A DNA stretch of 64,000 nucleotides, taken from the NCBI GenBank assembly GCA_036245805.1, contig BTRK01000005.1, forward strand, positions 8,060,001-8,124,000, in the 5' to 3' direction. The notes below the pieces were generated by a model. The model did not search any database and was not told the DNA's origin. It saw nothing but the letters and a program-made list of their open reading frames with translations. Both the position numbers and the translations under genes were made by a program. This document shows, piece by piece, positions 45,889-60,800 of this stretch (positions within the stretch are counted from its first letter, which is position 1; the number at the start of each line of letters is the position of its first letter). The stretch comes from Pristionchus mayeri (lineage: Eukaryota; Nematoda; Chromadorea; Rhabditida; Neodiplogasteridae).

Positions 45889-48800
45889 ATGCTATTCTCC
45901 GGCTCCACCGCCATCCCCCGCAAGGAGGTTAAGAAGGAGAAGAAGGCGGACAGAGGTACGGCGCTAATTGGGGGCGGACTGGATGAGTGATTAATGAGCT
46001 GCGGGAGTGATGTATGAGATGCTGCGGGGGAGATAAGAGGTGATTCGTAGATGGGGGCAGACTTTTTTTGGGTGGTCGGGCGAGAGAGTGTGGGGATTGG
46101 AGAGAGTCAGAGGGGAGAGGGTTGAAGATCAGGCGATTCATTGTAGATGAGAAGCTGGAGGTCCAAGAGAGCGTCTTCGTCCGGTGGCTGGCGTCCATTG
46201 TGGACGAGGAGATCAAGGATTACAAGGTTGGTTGACTACTCCATTAGTTTCAAATAGTGCAATTTGCGTTGACGATAGGTCATGTACATTTTGTTATTCT
46301 GAACTGAAAAGAACCCAGAATTATCTTAGATTCATTCATGGATAATTTTCATTCATGGGTATGTGTCAGTTCTGAAACCCGAGTCTCGCGAATATTCTTT
46401 TCCATTTTTGACAATAGGAAATTTCTTCAGATATGATTCTTGATAACAATAGTCATCGCGATGTAACCTGAAACCAATTAGTGTCCTTTCTCCTGTAAAC
46501 TCAGAAAATGTATCGGAAAATCGTATTATATAGGACTGAAATCGAGCCACCGATTACTAGCTGGCTATTGGTTGGGAATATCTCTTCGTTCTGAAACCCG
46601 TCTCTCGCGAGTACCCTCTCGAGTGTGTTTGCCTTCTGGCGAGAACTCTGTGTAAACTCGGCGATAGCGCGTGGCACCGATGATAAGAGAGAGAGAGTAT
46701 TCACGGGTACATGACGGCAACGAATTCTTCAAATAATGTAAATATGCAAATTCGCCAATTATTAGGCTCTGACCTAACACTATCCTTATACTTAACCTTA
46801 TCCCTTATCAGGATCTCTGCGATGTGAGGCATCTCGCGGCTGTTGCCCAGCTCGTCACGGGCCAGGGAATCGTGAGTGATTTTCGTAATTTATGATAATT
46901 TTGGAAAAATTGCGAAGAATTATCGAACTTTTGGCTTAATTTGGTACTCATGCCGTCACTGTTGCTGAAAATACGGAGGCGGCTAAATCAGTTATGGTAA
47001 TTTATTAATGTTTTGTCTTTTATGGCGATCGCTGACGTGCTATCGTTGAATTGGGTAAAGTTTTGTATCTGTATTGTTGCTGCAACTAGAAACCAGTAGG
47101 TACTTCAAGCTAAAATATTCTGATCAACCTTTGGTTCGCCTGATCTACCGTGACATACGGTTTGCCATCTGGTCTCTCCCTCCCCCCCTTGAATCTCGTC
47201 CGTCTTGCTGTCTGGTCTCTCCTCCTTTCCTCTTGTCTCTCACCCCTCCAACCTCCCCATTCATCCGGGCTCATCTCCATTTCAATGGCGGTGAATGGCA
47301 ACAACCCTGTAATTTACCGCGCGCGAGTCAGACACGACCGTATAGTTGCCCTTCTTGAATAGTGATGAGAAGAGGAAGAGGGAGAGAGTGGGGCGAAGGA
47401 GGAGCGCTAGAGAAAAACTCCCGAGTCAGAGTGTTGCGCATTCTTGCCGACCCTCTTCTTTTGCTCACTCTCCCGCTAGAGAGACAGTGCGAGATAGCTC
47501 GGGAAATTGAGAGAGTAGATGGTTGGCTCGCCCATGGTAAAAAGGGAGAGAAAAAAGAGTAGGGGAAATGGAGAGAGAAAGAGAGAAAAGCAAACCAGGA
47601 GAAAAGAAATACGTGAAGAATCAGGAAAGATGAGTCAAATCCCGTATAGGAAAAATGTGTGATTCAACGTCTCTGCCATTGAATTCAATCTCGTAAAGTG
47701 ATTAGGGTTATTGATCGGAGCATCAATCAAGTGCAGTTGTGAGGGCTGGAAATTGAAGAATTGAGAGTGCATGAAATTTGAACCGATGCGATTATGATGA
47801 ATTTATTCGACAATGTGACGCACAGAAAGTGTTTTCATGAATTATTTTCGAAAGACATAGATCTGATGAAGCAAGCCTTCACCTGAGAAGTCACAGACCC
47901 AAATTCCACTCAACAGTGTGCATGTTTTTGCAGATTTATCGCATATTTTTTCTCTCTGAATACTATAGTTGGTACCCGGGGAAAGATCAAAGATTATAGA
48001 TCTGAGATCATAACATCCTTTTCAGAATCTCTCGGGCAGTCGATTGGAGGACGTCTCTGCTGTTTTTCTCGCTGTGGGTGAAGTGAAGGCGACGCCGGGT
48101 GAATTCGTAGAGGGACAGCAGAAGGCAGGTTTTGCTAATCTTAACTGTGAACAATTAATGTATAATTTAATCAGGCATCTAGATTTAATGTTTTATATTT
48201 TTTTAAGGGAGATAAATGGTCAAAACCGGGTGGGGTTGAAACACCTTTATTTGAAGCATTTTTGAAACGGGAATGTCAACGCGAACATTTTTCGAGCTCG
48301 AATTAACATACGATGAGTTTCCCGGAGACAATGCGTTGGAAAAGGAAGGAAGAATTAGCTCGCAACTCTAGGCAGATTTGTGCTGCACTTCGGAAGCATA
48401 ATTGAACAAAATGTAAAGAACAGCAATCATTGTAGGATCAATTCGAATAAAATATTTACTGCCTTAATCGATGTTGAGCTGCTAGCTTTTTCAAGTCTGG
48501 CATCTACATACTTTTCATGTGCAACAGCGAATGATTGAGTAAATTGGAATCAACACTGCGAGTAAATTTGGAAAGTGAGATGATGAATCTCACTAAGAAT
48601 AGAGTTCGTAACTCGGGCTTTCGTCTCTTCATTTCCCACACTCTCTAGACCGGTCGTACGATGAGAGAGTGTGCAAAATGAAGAGAACGTGGTATCGTTT
48701 CTCGAACTGTAACTAAGAATTTATAATATTATATTTAATATTTTTAAAACATACCCCTCTCATAGATCACTCCGTCTCTTTTTCTCTGTCTCTCTCCGAT

Positions 48801-51800
48801 TCTCGCACTCTCTTACTCCTCATGGATCTTGATGCCTGAGTGGCTGCTAAAGCTCTCGTCCATCAACGCGCAGTTGTCTCAGAATCGCCCGCTCTCTCGA
48901 TCTCGCACACTCTCTCGCCACTCTAAATGCCCCTCTGACTCTCTGCCGCTCTCTTCATTATCAATGCTCTCTTGTTCTCATAAAGGTTCCGCCTCCCTCA
49001 GGGGCTGAAAAGTGCGTGGGGAGGAAGTGATTTGGTCGAGAGTGGCGAGAAGAATGAGAGAGAGAGAGAGAGGGAGAGAAGACTCTCTCCAAATCGCATG
49101 CTCTCTCACCTGTCATTGAGAAATCACGCTGAACCGAAAGGGAGAAGAACACCTCTCTATTTGTCCCTCCAGCGAAGGATGCGAAAACCCTCTGGCAGGG
49201 ATGCGTGCAGGGGAGGGGGAGGGGTAAAGCGTAAAGCGTGCGGGGGGGGGGGGGGGGAGACAAAGCGTGCGCAGGGGACAGAGGGGAGAGGATAGAGGGG
49301 AGGGGGTGCCTTTCCATTATGAGAACGGATGCTTCCAAGCTGAGAGCAATGAATTTCCTACGCCATGGGGGTAACCTATTGAGTTTATCGCTGGTCGGTA
49401 AATCGGAGATATTTTCACGCAAACGTTTGGCGCATAATTTATTACAAACATGCGACCAATTCTCGAACGCATGGCCCCAGTCCTCTCGAAATAAAAGTAA
49501 TACTAATCGTCCCGAGTTGTTCACAGCTCACACCAAAAGAGCTCACAGCGACAATCCCTATTGTTTCAGGACTAAGAAATGCATCTCAGCCGAAATTCAG
49601 TCTGAGACATTTTATGATGTGGCGCCTATCTGATGTGGGGTTATTGTTGCATAGCTATTGAAATGCACTCTACAACAATGTGCTGATTTTGTCCTTAACT
49701 CGCGTCCCCTTTTAAATCCGAACACATAAAAAAGGGTTAACTAGCCATCACGATGACTTTGGGAGTTAACTGTGCCGCCAAAACTGATCTGAGATCCGTG
49801 AGACAAAGTATGATAGGAAGAGTAAAAGTCCACTCATTTATTACAAAAACCCGTGTGGAGATTGATTAACGTAGAAGATTAGGGAAAGCCAGAAATCATT
49901 TTGCTTGAAAAAGGGAGAAACTTTTGTATCAACCTAATAGTAGGGGTGATGCGGAGACTGAATGTAGAGGGGGTGTTGCACGTGCTAAGGATAGCTATTT
50001 TCACGTAAATTTCGGGTCTACTGATTTCACGAACTGTCCACTATGTGAAGAGGCGTTGTTTTTTAGAAATTTATTTATCGTTTGTTGTAATTATTTTTCG
50101 CATGTTTGTTATAAATTATTCACCAAACGTTTGCGTGAATATCTCAGATTTACCGACCAGCGATAAACTTAATAGGTTACCCCCCATGGCGTAGGAAATT
50201 CATTGCTCTCAGCTTGGAAGCATCCGTTCTCATAATGGAATGGCACCCCCTCCCATCTATCCTCTCCCCTCTGGCCCCTCCGCACGCTTTGTCCCTCCCC
50301 CCCCCCCCCCTGCACGCATCCCTGCCAGAGGGTTTTCGCATCCTTCGCTGGAGGGACAAATAGAAGGGTGTGGGAGAAGAAGTCATACAGGAATAGAGTT
50401 AAGTGGAGTTTGGGCAGAGTATGCCGAATGGATGAGTGTATCAATCGACCAGAGGGAAGGAGTATTGGGAGCAAATATTCTAGAGAAAAGATAATGAAAT
50501 TTGGTGACCGAAAATCAACGGGTCGTGTTGGGGAATTTCATCAATTTATCAATCATTGTCTATTACTATTATTGATAGATTGAATGTTTGCGAAACGACA
50601 AAATATCAGCAGCATAGCCTGCTCTGACCGAACATTCCAGTCCTTATCAATGTCCAGGGAGAGATCGTGTGTTATTGAGAGAATCCCTTGCTCCTTGAAC
50701 CACTTGTCTCCTCTGCTCATGACTCGTGTTGTTTTCGCTGTCATTCATCCGGGAAGATGAGCAATGCCCTCACTCTCTTCATGCCACACATTCGTTCACT
50801 CTGGCCAACGATGGAGGGTGTGGAAGGAGTCAGACGGCACTAGGTCGGATGAGAACTATGACGTCATGCCGCCCCTGATATATTAATGCATGCCGTCGTA
50901 GTTCTCTTCCGTCGTTGTTCCAGTCACAGGGTCACTCGGGAAGAGAGTGAGGAACGAGAAGATAGTGGGCAATCATCCGAGTAGTAGTCTTACTCTCTTT
51001 AGTTCGCTTGATCTCTCGCTTTCTCTATCTGCGAAAGAGTATGCAAAGTGAGGAGAGTCAGATGACCGAGGGGTGTGGGTGAGTAATGGACTCACTCTCT
51101 CGTCGTTATTCGCCCACTCTCACTGAAGAGTGAGAACGAGAGTAGGGGAGGAGATGAGAGCATTGAAAGGGGTGAGTAATTAAATGAGTAGGAAGGAGGT
51201 GTCAATGAGGAAAGGTTGCTAGGAAGTATTGTGGCATTTATAGGGTTCTCTCATTGGAAATTTTTTGTATCATTTTCAGATATGTTTCACGTGCACTATA
51301 CATATGACCTATATAGCGCACATGAAACATGTCTGAACATGATACAAAAATTTTCCAATAAGAGAACCCTAGACATTTACAAATATTCAAGACACGTGCA
51401 GAAGCCATTATAATGAAGTTTAAATTATCCATTGATGCTAGCAGCGCATCAATAAACTCACTGGTGCCAGGAAAGATGTTAAATAAATTATTGTGATCTT
51501 GAAGTGGAAGGGGAAATGATATCAAAGCAAGTGAAGCATTAAATATTCATGCAGTCACTGCTGCGCAAAACTCACATGAAGCTAAAGTCGTAAATTATTC
51601 TAGACATAATTCTCAAATTTCTTTCAAAATTATTGGAAAATCTTGAAAAAAGATACTTACGAGAAAACAAAGAATGGCAGATCGATCGATAACAGGCGGT
51701 CCTCAACATATTCTCCTACGCTCAAATGTTAATAATATAAATAAATAATTGTGATTTTTGAAATTCGAGCAGACTGACAAGATCAGAGTAGGAGAAGCAG

Positions 51801-54800
51801 TAGTGATACATACGATCGCTGTGGCGCAAACCTCGCGTGCTTATGGGTAATTTAGAAAATATGAGATAGTTCTACAAATTCAGTGAAAATAGTTGGAAGC
51901 GATGAACATGAAATGATCAATTTGAAAAATTGCAATGATGGTCGTCTTTTATTCCAGGCAGTCCTCAACACGTGGTGGGCGATGATCCAGCTGTTCTGGA
52001 AGCGATTCGGGCCGCCGCCGATCAATGAGGAGAAGGTACGGTAGATGTCGATTGCAGACTGAAGTTATCCGTAATCTGAAGTTAAAGATCAGTAGAGATT
52101 CTCATCTAGGAAAATATTTTTTGGATGCTGTTGTATGAGGGTTGTGGTATCTGGAGACGATTATTGATTTTTCCAGGTGTCCGAGGCGATTCGCAAGTGG
52201 TGTGTGGAGGCAGCGAAGAGGTACGAAAACCCTTTCTCATATAGAAATATGTATTTCCTTAGAGATTATTGTTTGTATCGATATTATTTTTTAGATACGA
52301 AGAGACGGCGATTGTCGATTTCACCTCCAGTTGGAGGGACGGATTCGCTTTCAATGTGCTGCTGCACAGCTTCGAGTGAGTCGCTGTTGTTATTGTTGTT
52401 ATTGTTGTTTTTATTGTTATCGAAATCACGATATAAAATTCTGTTGACCATGGAAGTAGGTGACTTCGCGTCACCATGGTCCCATGCTTACTCGAGATTT
52501 TTACCCTTGGGTGAATATTGATCGTTGTATAAGTATTGAAAAAACACGATAGTTAATGCTTCCATTCAGTCCCAAATCTGTCTCGATTGATGCCGTCTCT
52601 TCAATGAGTGCGTCTGAAAGATTGGAAGGCGCATTCGCACTGGCTGAGGATAAATACGGGGTGCCCAGATTGCTGCATGTAAAAGGTAGCAGTCGATACG
52701 ATGATTGAGGATCCTAACTACTGTAGATGAAGTCAGTGTGGCCGCGTAGGCCAGACATGATAATTGTTGTATTTTAAGCGACCAATAGCGATATATTACT
52801 GATGTTCCAATTGAGCATTTGATTTAGTAGTGTCCATGAAACGAGAATGCGGCGTACGAAATTGTTTCCACTGTGCATTATTGAATTTTAACATTTTAGA
52901 TATATTTTTAAATATTTTAGAAGGGGGGTTATAAGACGTGATGCTTTTGTAGCTTCACTGAAACATAAAATATCCTTCGATCGTCGACAATATTCATCCG
53001 CTCTCTGCAGATCTATCCTCGGAGCACCTCGACCCTCGTGCTACAGTGACCTACCTGATGACGCTCTACCTCTCCCTACTCGGTCGCAGCAACGTAGGAA
53101 AGTTGCTGCAGGAGGTATTGAGGTTGTTTGTAGCTTTTTTGGAAAAACCTCACTCTCAATCAATTTGATGTTCTTATTGAACAACATGAAATAATGGTAG
53201 AACCATAATCACCTAGAACGAATTACCCTTAACGTCTGATGGATGCTTATTGTTAGGAGATATTTTCATGGGAAAATGTTCAACCTCGATCAGTTTGATA
53301 TAGTTATTGAACTACATAAGCTGCTAGTAGAACCATAATCATCTGGGACAAATTACCCTTAAAATCTGATGGATGATTAGATATTTTCATGGGAAAATGT
53401 TCAGTCCGTGGCCTCTTCATCCGCTTCCTTCCTCACTTCCTCTTCATCCGTCCCTGCCAATCCATCGACGCCGCTCGTGCTATCCTCTGATGGTGAGATA
53501 CATTTATTTACGGTTGATGAGGTAGAACTGTAAAGATCAAGATTATAGATTTTTGGTTTTGTGTTCAACATAGGAACCGACCTCATAGCGTGCAATATTA
53601 GTTTGACAGATGTATAAGCACATCGTGAAACAGAATTTCACCATGATAAAAACTTCTTTTCTTCAGGCAGCGAAGGAATCACTACAGTACTCGAGCAACT
53701 ACCAGCTCCAGTCGATCTCGCAGCACAGCAGATGGCTGCCGCTGCGGCACCTCAGGAACGGCTCAGCCGCATGCAGCAGGCGCATCAGATGAAGAGTGTC
53801 GACCAGGGACCTGAGGTTAGTTTCGATAAACTGTTTTAATCGAACAGATGATGAGGGTGAATTGAATTATTCTGTGTTCTTGGGGCTCAACTTTTCTTCG
53901 TAGCACTATTCCCTCTGTGTAATTTCAAACATGATAGTTAGGATGTGAAACGACACAGTTTTAAATCATTTGAGTAAACTAGACTGATCTTATTGTTGTA
54001 ACAGTATTACGCTGTCTCGGCTCTCGTTTATACATCATCGATCTCTACAGTACTCCTTTCCAGGAGACCTCAACCTCCCTCCGATCTCGCAAGTCTTCCT
54101 CCTCCTCTCAGAGATCGTCCAGAAGCAGAAAGGCGAGGAAGGAAGAGCTGGCGAGGGAATTCGAGGCTTGTCTGGAGCATGTGAGTACGGTAGGATAACT
54201 GGTAGATCACTAACGATCCCTTATGACGGTTGACAAGAAATGTTGACAATTTAAAAGTTATTTTATGTCATTCATTTATACAACACTGCATTTTTGTTCT
54301 TGCATACTGTTTAAGAAAAGAGTGAAACACAAATTGTTCCGGTTCGCTATTTCGGAAATTCACGATTGCGGGCGTATTCTAGGTGCTAGCGTGGCTCCTA
54401 GAAGCAGAGGAAGAAGTGGAATCACTGAGCGACGTTGAGTCGAGGTGAGGAATAGTGCATGATTATGGTAGAAGCACTGTATACTGGGAAGGGTTTGGTA
54501 GAAATGCATTTATTTAATGAAAATGAGCCTTCGTAATCTAACTATGATTCACATGATGACCAATTCTAGACCAATTCATAATGATATGAAAACTTGCGAT
54601 TTCCTGTTTCGAATGTACATCATTCGCTCTAGTGCTGGTGTTAAATCAGTGGTAGAAACAGCGGTATGAAAAAAAATAAAACCTAATTTTCTTTCAGAGA
54701 CGTGATCACAGTTAAGCGGCAGTTCAAGGAGTACGAGCAGTTGATGGCTAGTCTCACGGATAGTCAGGAGACTGTGGGAAGGGTGCTGCACAGGGGACAG

Positions 54801-57800
54801 GTACGGTAGGGGTACTGTAGCAATACACCAGAGGGCTTACGGTAGGGGAGATAGTGAGGAAGGCTACTATAGCTAAGATTGAACAGTCATGCTGCAGGTG
54901 CTGTTGCAGCGAGTGGACGACGCCAAGGAGAAGGAGCAGGTGAGGGGATTGTGTTTAATTTTCGACAAAATCGACAATGATTGTTGTCCGCACAATATTT
55001 CGCAATATGGAGCTAGATTGAAACACAAGTTCAGGATGAGAATTGATAAATTTTTTAGTTGGATGAAACACAGAACTGTGAGTAACTTCTCAACGCTGAA
55101 TAACGCGTGTGTATTTCAGGTGCAGCAACAACTCGTGCTCGTGAACACTCGATGGGAGCAATTGAGGGAACTGGCGATGGCTAGACAAACTTCACTGCAG
55201 GTACACGATAGAACGGGAGAAGTGGTTAGGATTTCCAGAATAATTCGGTAATAATGGTGACAATTGTTCGAATTTGTTGTTTTTTTATTAACGAGAAAAA
55301 CGGCAAGCACAGCACTGCTACTAAACTATAAATGTGCATCACCGATTTGTCGTCTCTTAAAAATTATTTCCACATCAACATTTCTATTTTTTCTATCGTT
55401 CAAACATTTGTGGATTATTTTCGGAAATATTCATTTCAGTCCCGTCTGAATGCCCTCCAGACGTCTCGCATTACCGAGATCGCAGCCTGGCTGACTGAGA
55501 TGGAGAAGGTAGTGGAACAAGCACCGCCACTAGCTGACTCAGCGGAGGCAGCAGTGCAGCAGGTACGGTAGTTCAAAGTCCAGGCATGATCGGATACTGT
55601 AGCTCACACTATTTGTTTGTGATTATTTTTGTTTTATTTTTATAGCGTTCTAAGGTAGCCGAGTGGGTGCTTCAAGAAGAGTAGATTTCATTGACCTGTT
55701 TTTGAGAGTTGTTGTTCTCTACCATGCTCAATGGAAACAAACATTTGTATTTGTCAACCCGGTAGTTTTAGGATTTTGACAGAGCCCAAATTGATTGGAA
55801 ATTCATTGGTATCGTTGATCTTCAGATATCATGCAAATACAAAACAAAATAATTCAGATCGAGGCGCATGCAATTCTCCAGCATCGAATCGACGAGTATC
55901 AGAGCACGATCGACCAGCTGGGCAGCTTCGTCGCTGTGGTGAGGAGAGGACGAGGGATGGGAAAGGGCGGATGTGCGGTGCACTTGACGCACCATGATAG
56001 TACAGGCTCAAGTAGTTGTTTGGTGATTGCGGATGTGCAGGACCTTTCAAAAAAGTGAAAGAGAATGAACATTTTGTCAGCAACGGAAATATTTATCGAG
56101 ACTCTTTTTTATGGGGTCTTCACATTTAGGTTTCAAGTAGTTCTGAAATATCGTATGAAACGCATTTACCAATTAGTTAGCGATATCGCTTGCAATAACA
56201 TGATTATGTTTCATACTCAGGTCGACGAGGACGAGGAAGGAGACGCGAGTCTCGCCGCACTCGAGCAGAGATTGGCGAGTATCGGTGAGAAGTTGATCTT
56301 TGATCTCTATTGTTAACTCATTTACTACTATTGTATTGCGCACACACTGCACTCTCCAATTGTGATTTGTCCGTATCCCGGTTAGTTTCGCGCTTCAGAC
56401 ATTGCTTACATGCTTTCGATGCCTCATTTTTGTAATAAGTTGAAGGAGAGTAGAACAAAAAATGCAAAAGGAGCTAGTGATTAAATCTAGAAAGCCAATT
56501 GGTATTTGAGGTTCTCGCTGGGCATCCCTGTGCGAGTGGAGTGAGCGGAGAGCGAGTGGACTGGATGGACTCGCGGAGTTGTGCCAGAGGACGGAATTGG
56601 CCTATGCAACACTGGAGGAGTGGCTGAAATCAAGGGAACAGGTGAAATAGAATTACCTATCGATTTCATCAGAAATAAAATCAGAAACTTAAGCGTGAAT
56701 ATTGGGTTTCAATATTTTCATAAGTGTGGCTTCGTGTCTCCTGTTCCAATGGGATCGGCTCAATTGGGTTTACACGACAATAACATCTGCAGGATCTTCT
56801 TGGCCTTCGTTCCGTACACCATCTCGAAACGGAGGAGGAGGTGCAGAATCAGGTACTGTTAGAAAGGTTGAGAGTACCGTAGGTTGAGTAGGAAGATTTC
56901 ATTTTGAATGTCAAATTATCATTATTTTCGGAATTTAAACATGCTGAAAATATTTTATCTGGTGTACTTCAGTTTCAACTCGTTTCCTTAAAGATTCGGT
57001 GAATTCACGGAGCGATTTGGCTGTCATATGCTGTGCTAAGCTATATTACATTTTTACATTCCCTGCAGATCGCTGCCCTCCGCACGACTCGCGATCACCT
57101 CGAGAGGGAGCACAACCAGTTGGTAGCAGTGTCCAAACTGGCGAATGAGAGTGTGGTCAGACTGGAAACGGAGAATGGAGAGGGAGCCAATAAGGTGAGA
57201 TATAGCATACACCTCATCGGTTCAAAAATATGTTGTAGTCATCGAACCATATTTGGAATGGATCTAATGTTTAGCTTTGTATAGTGCAATAGAATAGCTT
57301 TTACTTCTGGCTGTAATCCAATTTTGTTAAAACTTTAAATAATTCATTTATTTTTTTTATTTTTTTGAATTTCAGGTTCGTCGTCGATTGGATGCAATCA
57401 ATCAGCGATGGGAGAACCTCGTGACGAGAGTGGAGGAACACTCCAGAATGGTCAGATAATGAAATTTAGTTTATCGGTGCATAGTCGAATTCCTATTAAT
57501 TTGTCGTCTCCTGGTCGACCTATACTTTGAGTGTGAAGCGCGCAATCGCGGTGTTTGCTCGGTTTAAACTTAAATACTTATTTTAGATTAACATCTGTAA
57601 ACATGTTGTTAATTTGCAGCTCGTCCAGGCGGGTCGTGCTGACCGTGCTGCAGTCTATGGGGAAGATGCGGGAAGGAGGAGGAGGAGTGAGAGTGGAAAC
57701 GATGATGCAGAGGGAAGAGCCATCGCCAAGGTGAATTATGAGTAAAAAAATAGCAGATGTTGTATTGGTTTTTTTCAACTACTTTTGAATATAAGAACAT

Positions 57801-60800
57801 TGTGAAGCATAGATTCTCCGTTCATAACATTAGGTGTTTGCAACAACTTGCGAATAGTAGTTAAATATGTTCAGGGCGTCATTGCACGTCAATGTACTAG
57901 AACCTTCCTATTGTTTATTCAAAATAAATGAAAAATAAATCGCAGGTGGTCGATCGATTCGTGCAGCATGTGTCCGAGATGGAGACTGAATTGGGCCCGT
58001 TGAGGGAATGGACGAACACATTCACTGTTAGCAAGAAACCCGACCAGGTGAGGGATCAAAGATAAATAGGTTCTCAATCAGCAATAAGTTTATTTATCAT
58101 TTGCGTTTTTTTCGTGGTTCAACCTGCATCTAGAAAAATAGCATGTTTGCTCTAGTTCAACATTTTATAGGATAATTCTGAAACTTTAAAAAATTAAATT
58201 TTAAAATTACAATGACTGATTTACTAATTCAGGTCCGTCGAATGATCTCTGTCTGCCAGGAGAAACTCGTCGAGATCAAGGAGAAAGAGGCGGGAGTTGC
58301 GAGGTGAGGAGGGAAGGGAGAGAGAACTTTGATCGTCGACCACAAGATTAATGGTGCGTTTATCGTCGCCGATCCCCCTCATTGCTAGGTCAGAATGACT
58401 CGTCCAGAGGGGTCAAACGACGAGAAATGAGGGGTCAAATTTCCTCTCCAGGGGGGTCAGAATGTGCGTTTTGAGGGGCCTGGAGAGGGGGTCAAATCGA
58501 GCTCTGAGAGAGGGGAAATGTAGTCAAATGAGGCTATCCAATATCAGCGTGTTCGAAGTGAAACTTATTTGATAATTTTCGAAATTAGCAATTTTGCAGT
58601 TGAGTTTCACTGTATCAATATTTCCAAGAAGGACATTTTCACACAAAATCAGATATGTTTCACTCCGAACACGATGATATTGGAGAACCTCATTTGCCTA
58701 CATTTCCCCTCTCTCATAGCTCGATTTGTCCCCCTCTCCAGACCCCTCAAAACGCTCATTCTGACCCCCCTGGAGAGGAGATTTGACCCCTCATTTCTCG
58801 TCGTTTGACCCCCCTGGACGAGTCATTCTGACCTAGCAATGAGGGGGATCGGCGACGATAAACGCACCATAAAAGGATTAAGATCGTATAATCGCAACTC
58901 GAAAAACAATTTGAGCATTGCCTATTTTTAGGTATGTGATTGACGTTTCAAAACTGTTGGAAAACGTAAATCGGACGTTTTTGTTCGATCACACTTGGGG
59001 TTCAAATATACAACTGCTACTATCGTATTGCTACGGTGTCGGAAATCATGATTTAATTTTCTATTCATTCTATTTTAGACTGCAACTGGAATTGGAACAT
59101 CTGCACATGGCTCCTCGAATGAGTGCGAGAGATCTAAAGACGGCGAATGACGCATTCCATCGATTCAATAAGGTGAAGAGAGATGGAGAAAGATCAAAGA
59201 TCATTATCATACATTATGACCTGTTAAAGGGAGATTCAACATGATGACTATCTCATTCCATAATAAATATAGATATCATGCCGATTTGTTATTTTCGTAA
59301 TATGCGCTAGTAGTTATTCAATTTACACCTGCCCTTTTCGTGCTGCAGATGTTTTTCATAACAGGGGGATTTTTATCCAGGCCGATTAATTGTTTGTTCA
59401 ATCTACAAAAAAAATTAAATTAATGGCTTCAAAGCATTGATGTTTCATTATTTTTACAATAAACGAAAACGTTGCGTTCATCAATGTGCATACCTTGGTC
59501 TTAGTTTGGTATAATTGATCAGTGAATATCCATCCACTGAGAATCCCTTTCAGAGTTGGGCGAAGGTGGTCACGAAGATCTCCGAAGCACTCAACGTCCT
59601 CTCAGGGCAGGCTGAAGTAGGCGAGGAGGCCGAGGTTTGCTCTATGATATGTCTAGTTATAAATCGAACGATAGTAGCGAGGTTCAAGATATTGCGCTGA
59701 GCTAAGAAGATCTGCAATTACCACTACGACGATAGAGTCTTCTTAATGTTAGAGTTGTATGATATTTAAAAAAACGATTTTTCTACAGACATCCGGAAAT
59801 TAATTGCAGGTCGCGCACGGCATCGAGGAATGGATGGAAGCGACGCAGAAAATATTGGGAGAATTGGCGAAGGTGAAATATCACGCGTGTCGTGTAAAAA
59901 TCGAACAGAATCGGGGGATGATTAATTTTAATCGATTGACGAATATTAAGATATTGGCAGCCCAATAGTTTAGGGACACTCTTAGGGGTACTAGGAACAA
60001 ATCGTTGTTTTCAGTTTGTCATCAAATTGATTTTCAAATGAGCTGTGAGGCTCAAAAGTTTGCATTTTTTGGACAGTAAAAACGTTGACGACCTAAATAA
60101 GGTCAGAAATAAGAGATATTCCAAATAGCTCGAAGCCCTATGCGCGTGATATATGCTATTGCTACTAATAGTACCAAAATCAATATTGATCATAAACGGC
60201 GAGTTAGGCCGTAGTGTTGGATTTTTTAAAGTGGCTATGGGCTGATTATCGTTTCTCTCATGTTTTATGTGAATTTATTGTGTCACTGAAACCGAAGTGC
60301 ACAACGTTAATTGCTTTTTTCGGAGAATTATTATTTTTTAATTCTAGATGAAACTCATTATGTTGTAATTAGTTGATATTCAACTCGAGATAACAAAGTA
60401 TCAAAATAATATTTGTAGATCGCAAGTCACGAGGATCGCGCGACGAGATTAGAAAAATTGAGAGGGCAACTGAAGACGCAGAAGGAGAATCTGGCTCTGA
60501 TTCAGAGGTGAGGAAATTGAGCGCTGATCTGACTCTCCTCAGTTCGCACACTCTCTCGCAGGTTAGAGAAAGCGAGAGAGCATGCAATATGATGAGAGTC
60601 AGACGATTACTCGAGGAAAAGGAATGTAGAGGCTGAAATGAGAAATATGCATGAATTACCTCCGTCGCATCGACACGATAGTAGAGTTCGAGAACTGAAA
60701 CCACGGTCTCTTCATTGTACACGCCCATTGCCATTCGACCGGTCGACAGAGTGTGTAAAATGAAGAGACGCTGACCCGAGTTACGAACTCTACAAGATAG

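Noticed and set aside
48961..49524. 187-residue open frame on the minus strand
   Set aside because: It overlaps the palindromic Mutator-like element and its G-runs; the composition (Pro, Ser, Leu) reflects the repeats, not a protein family.
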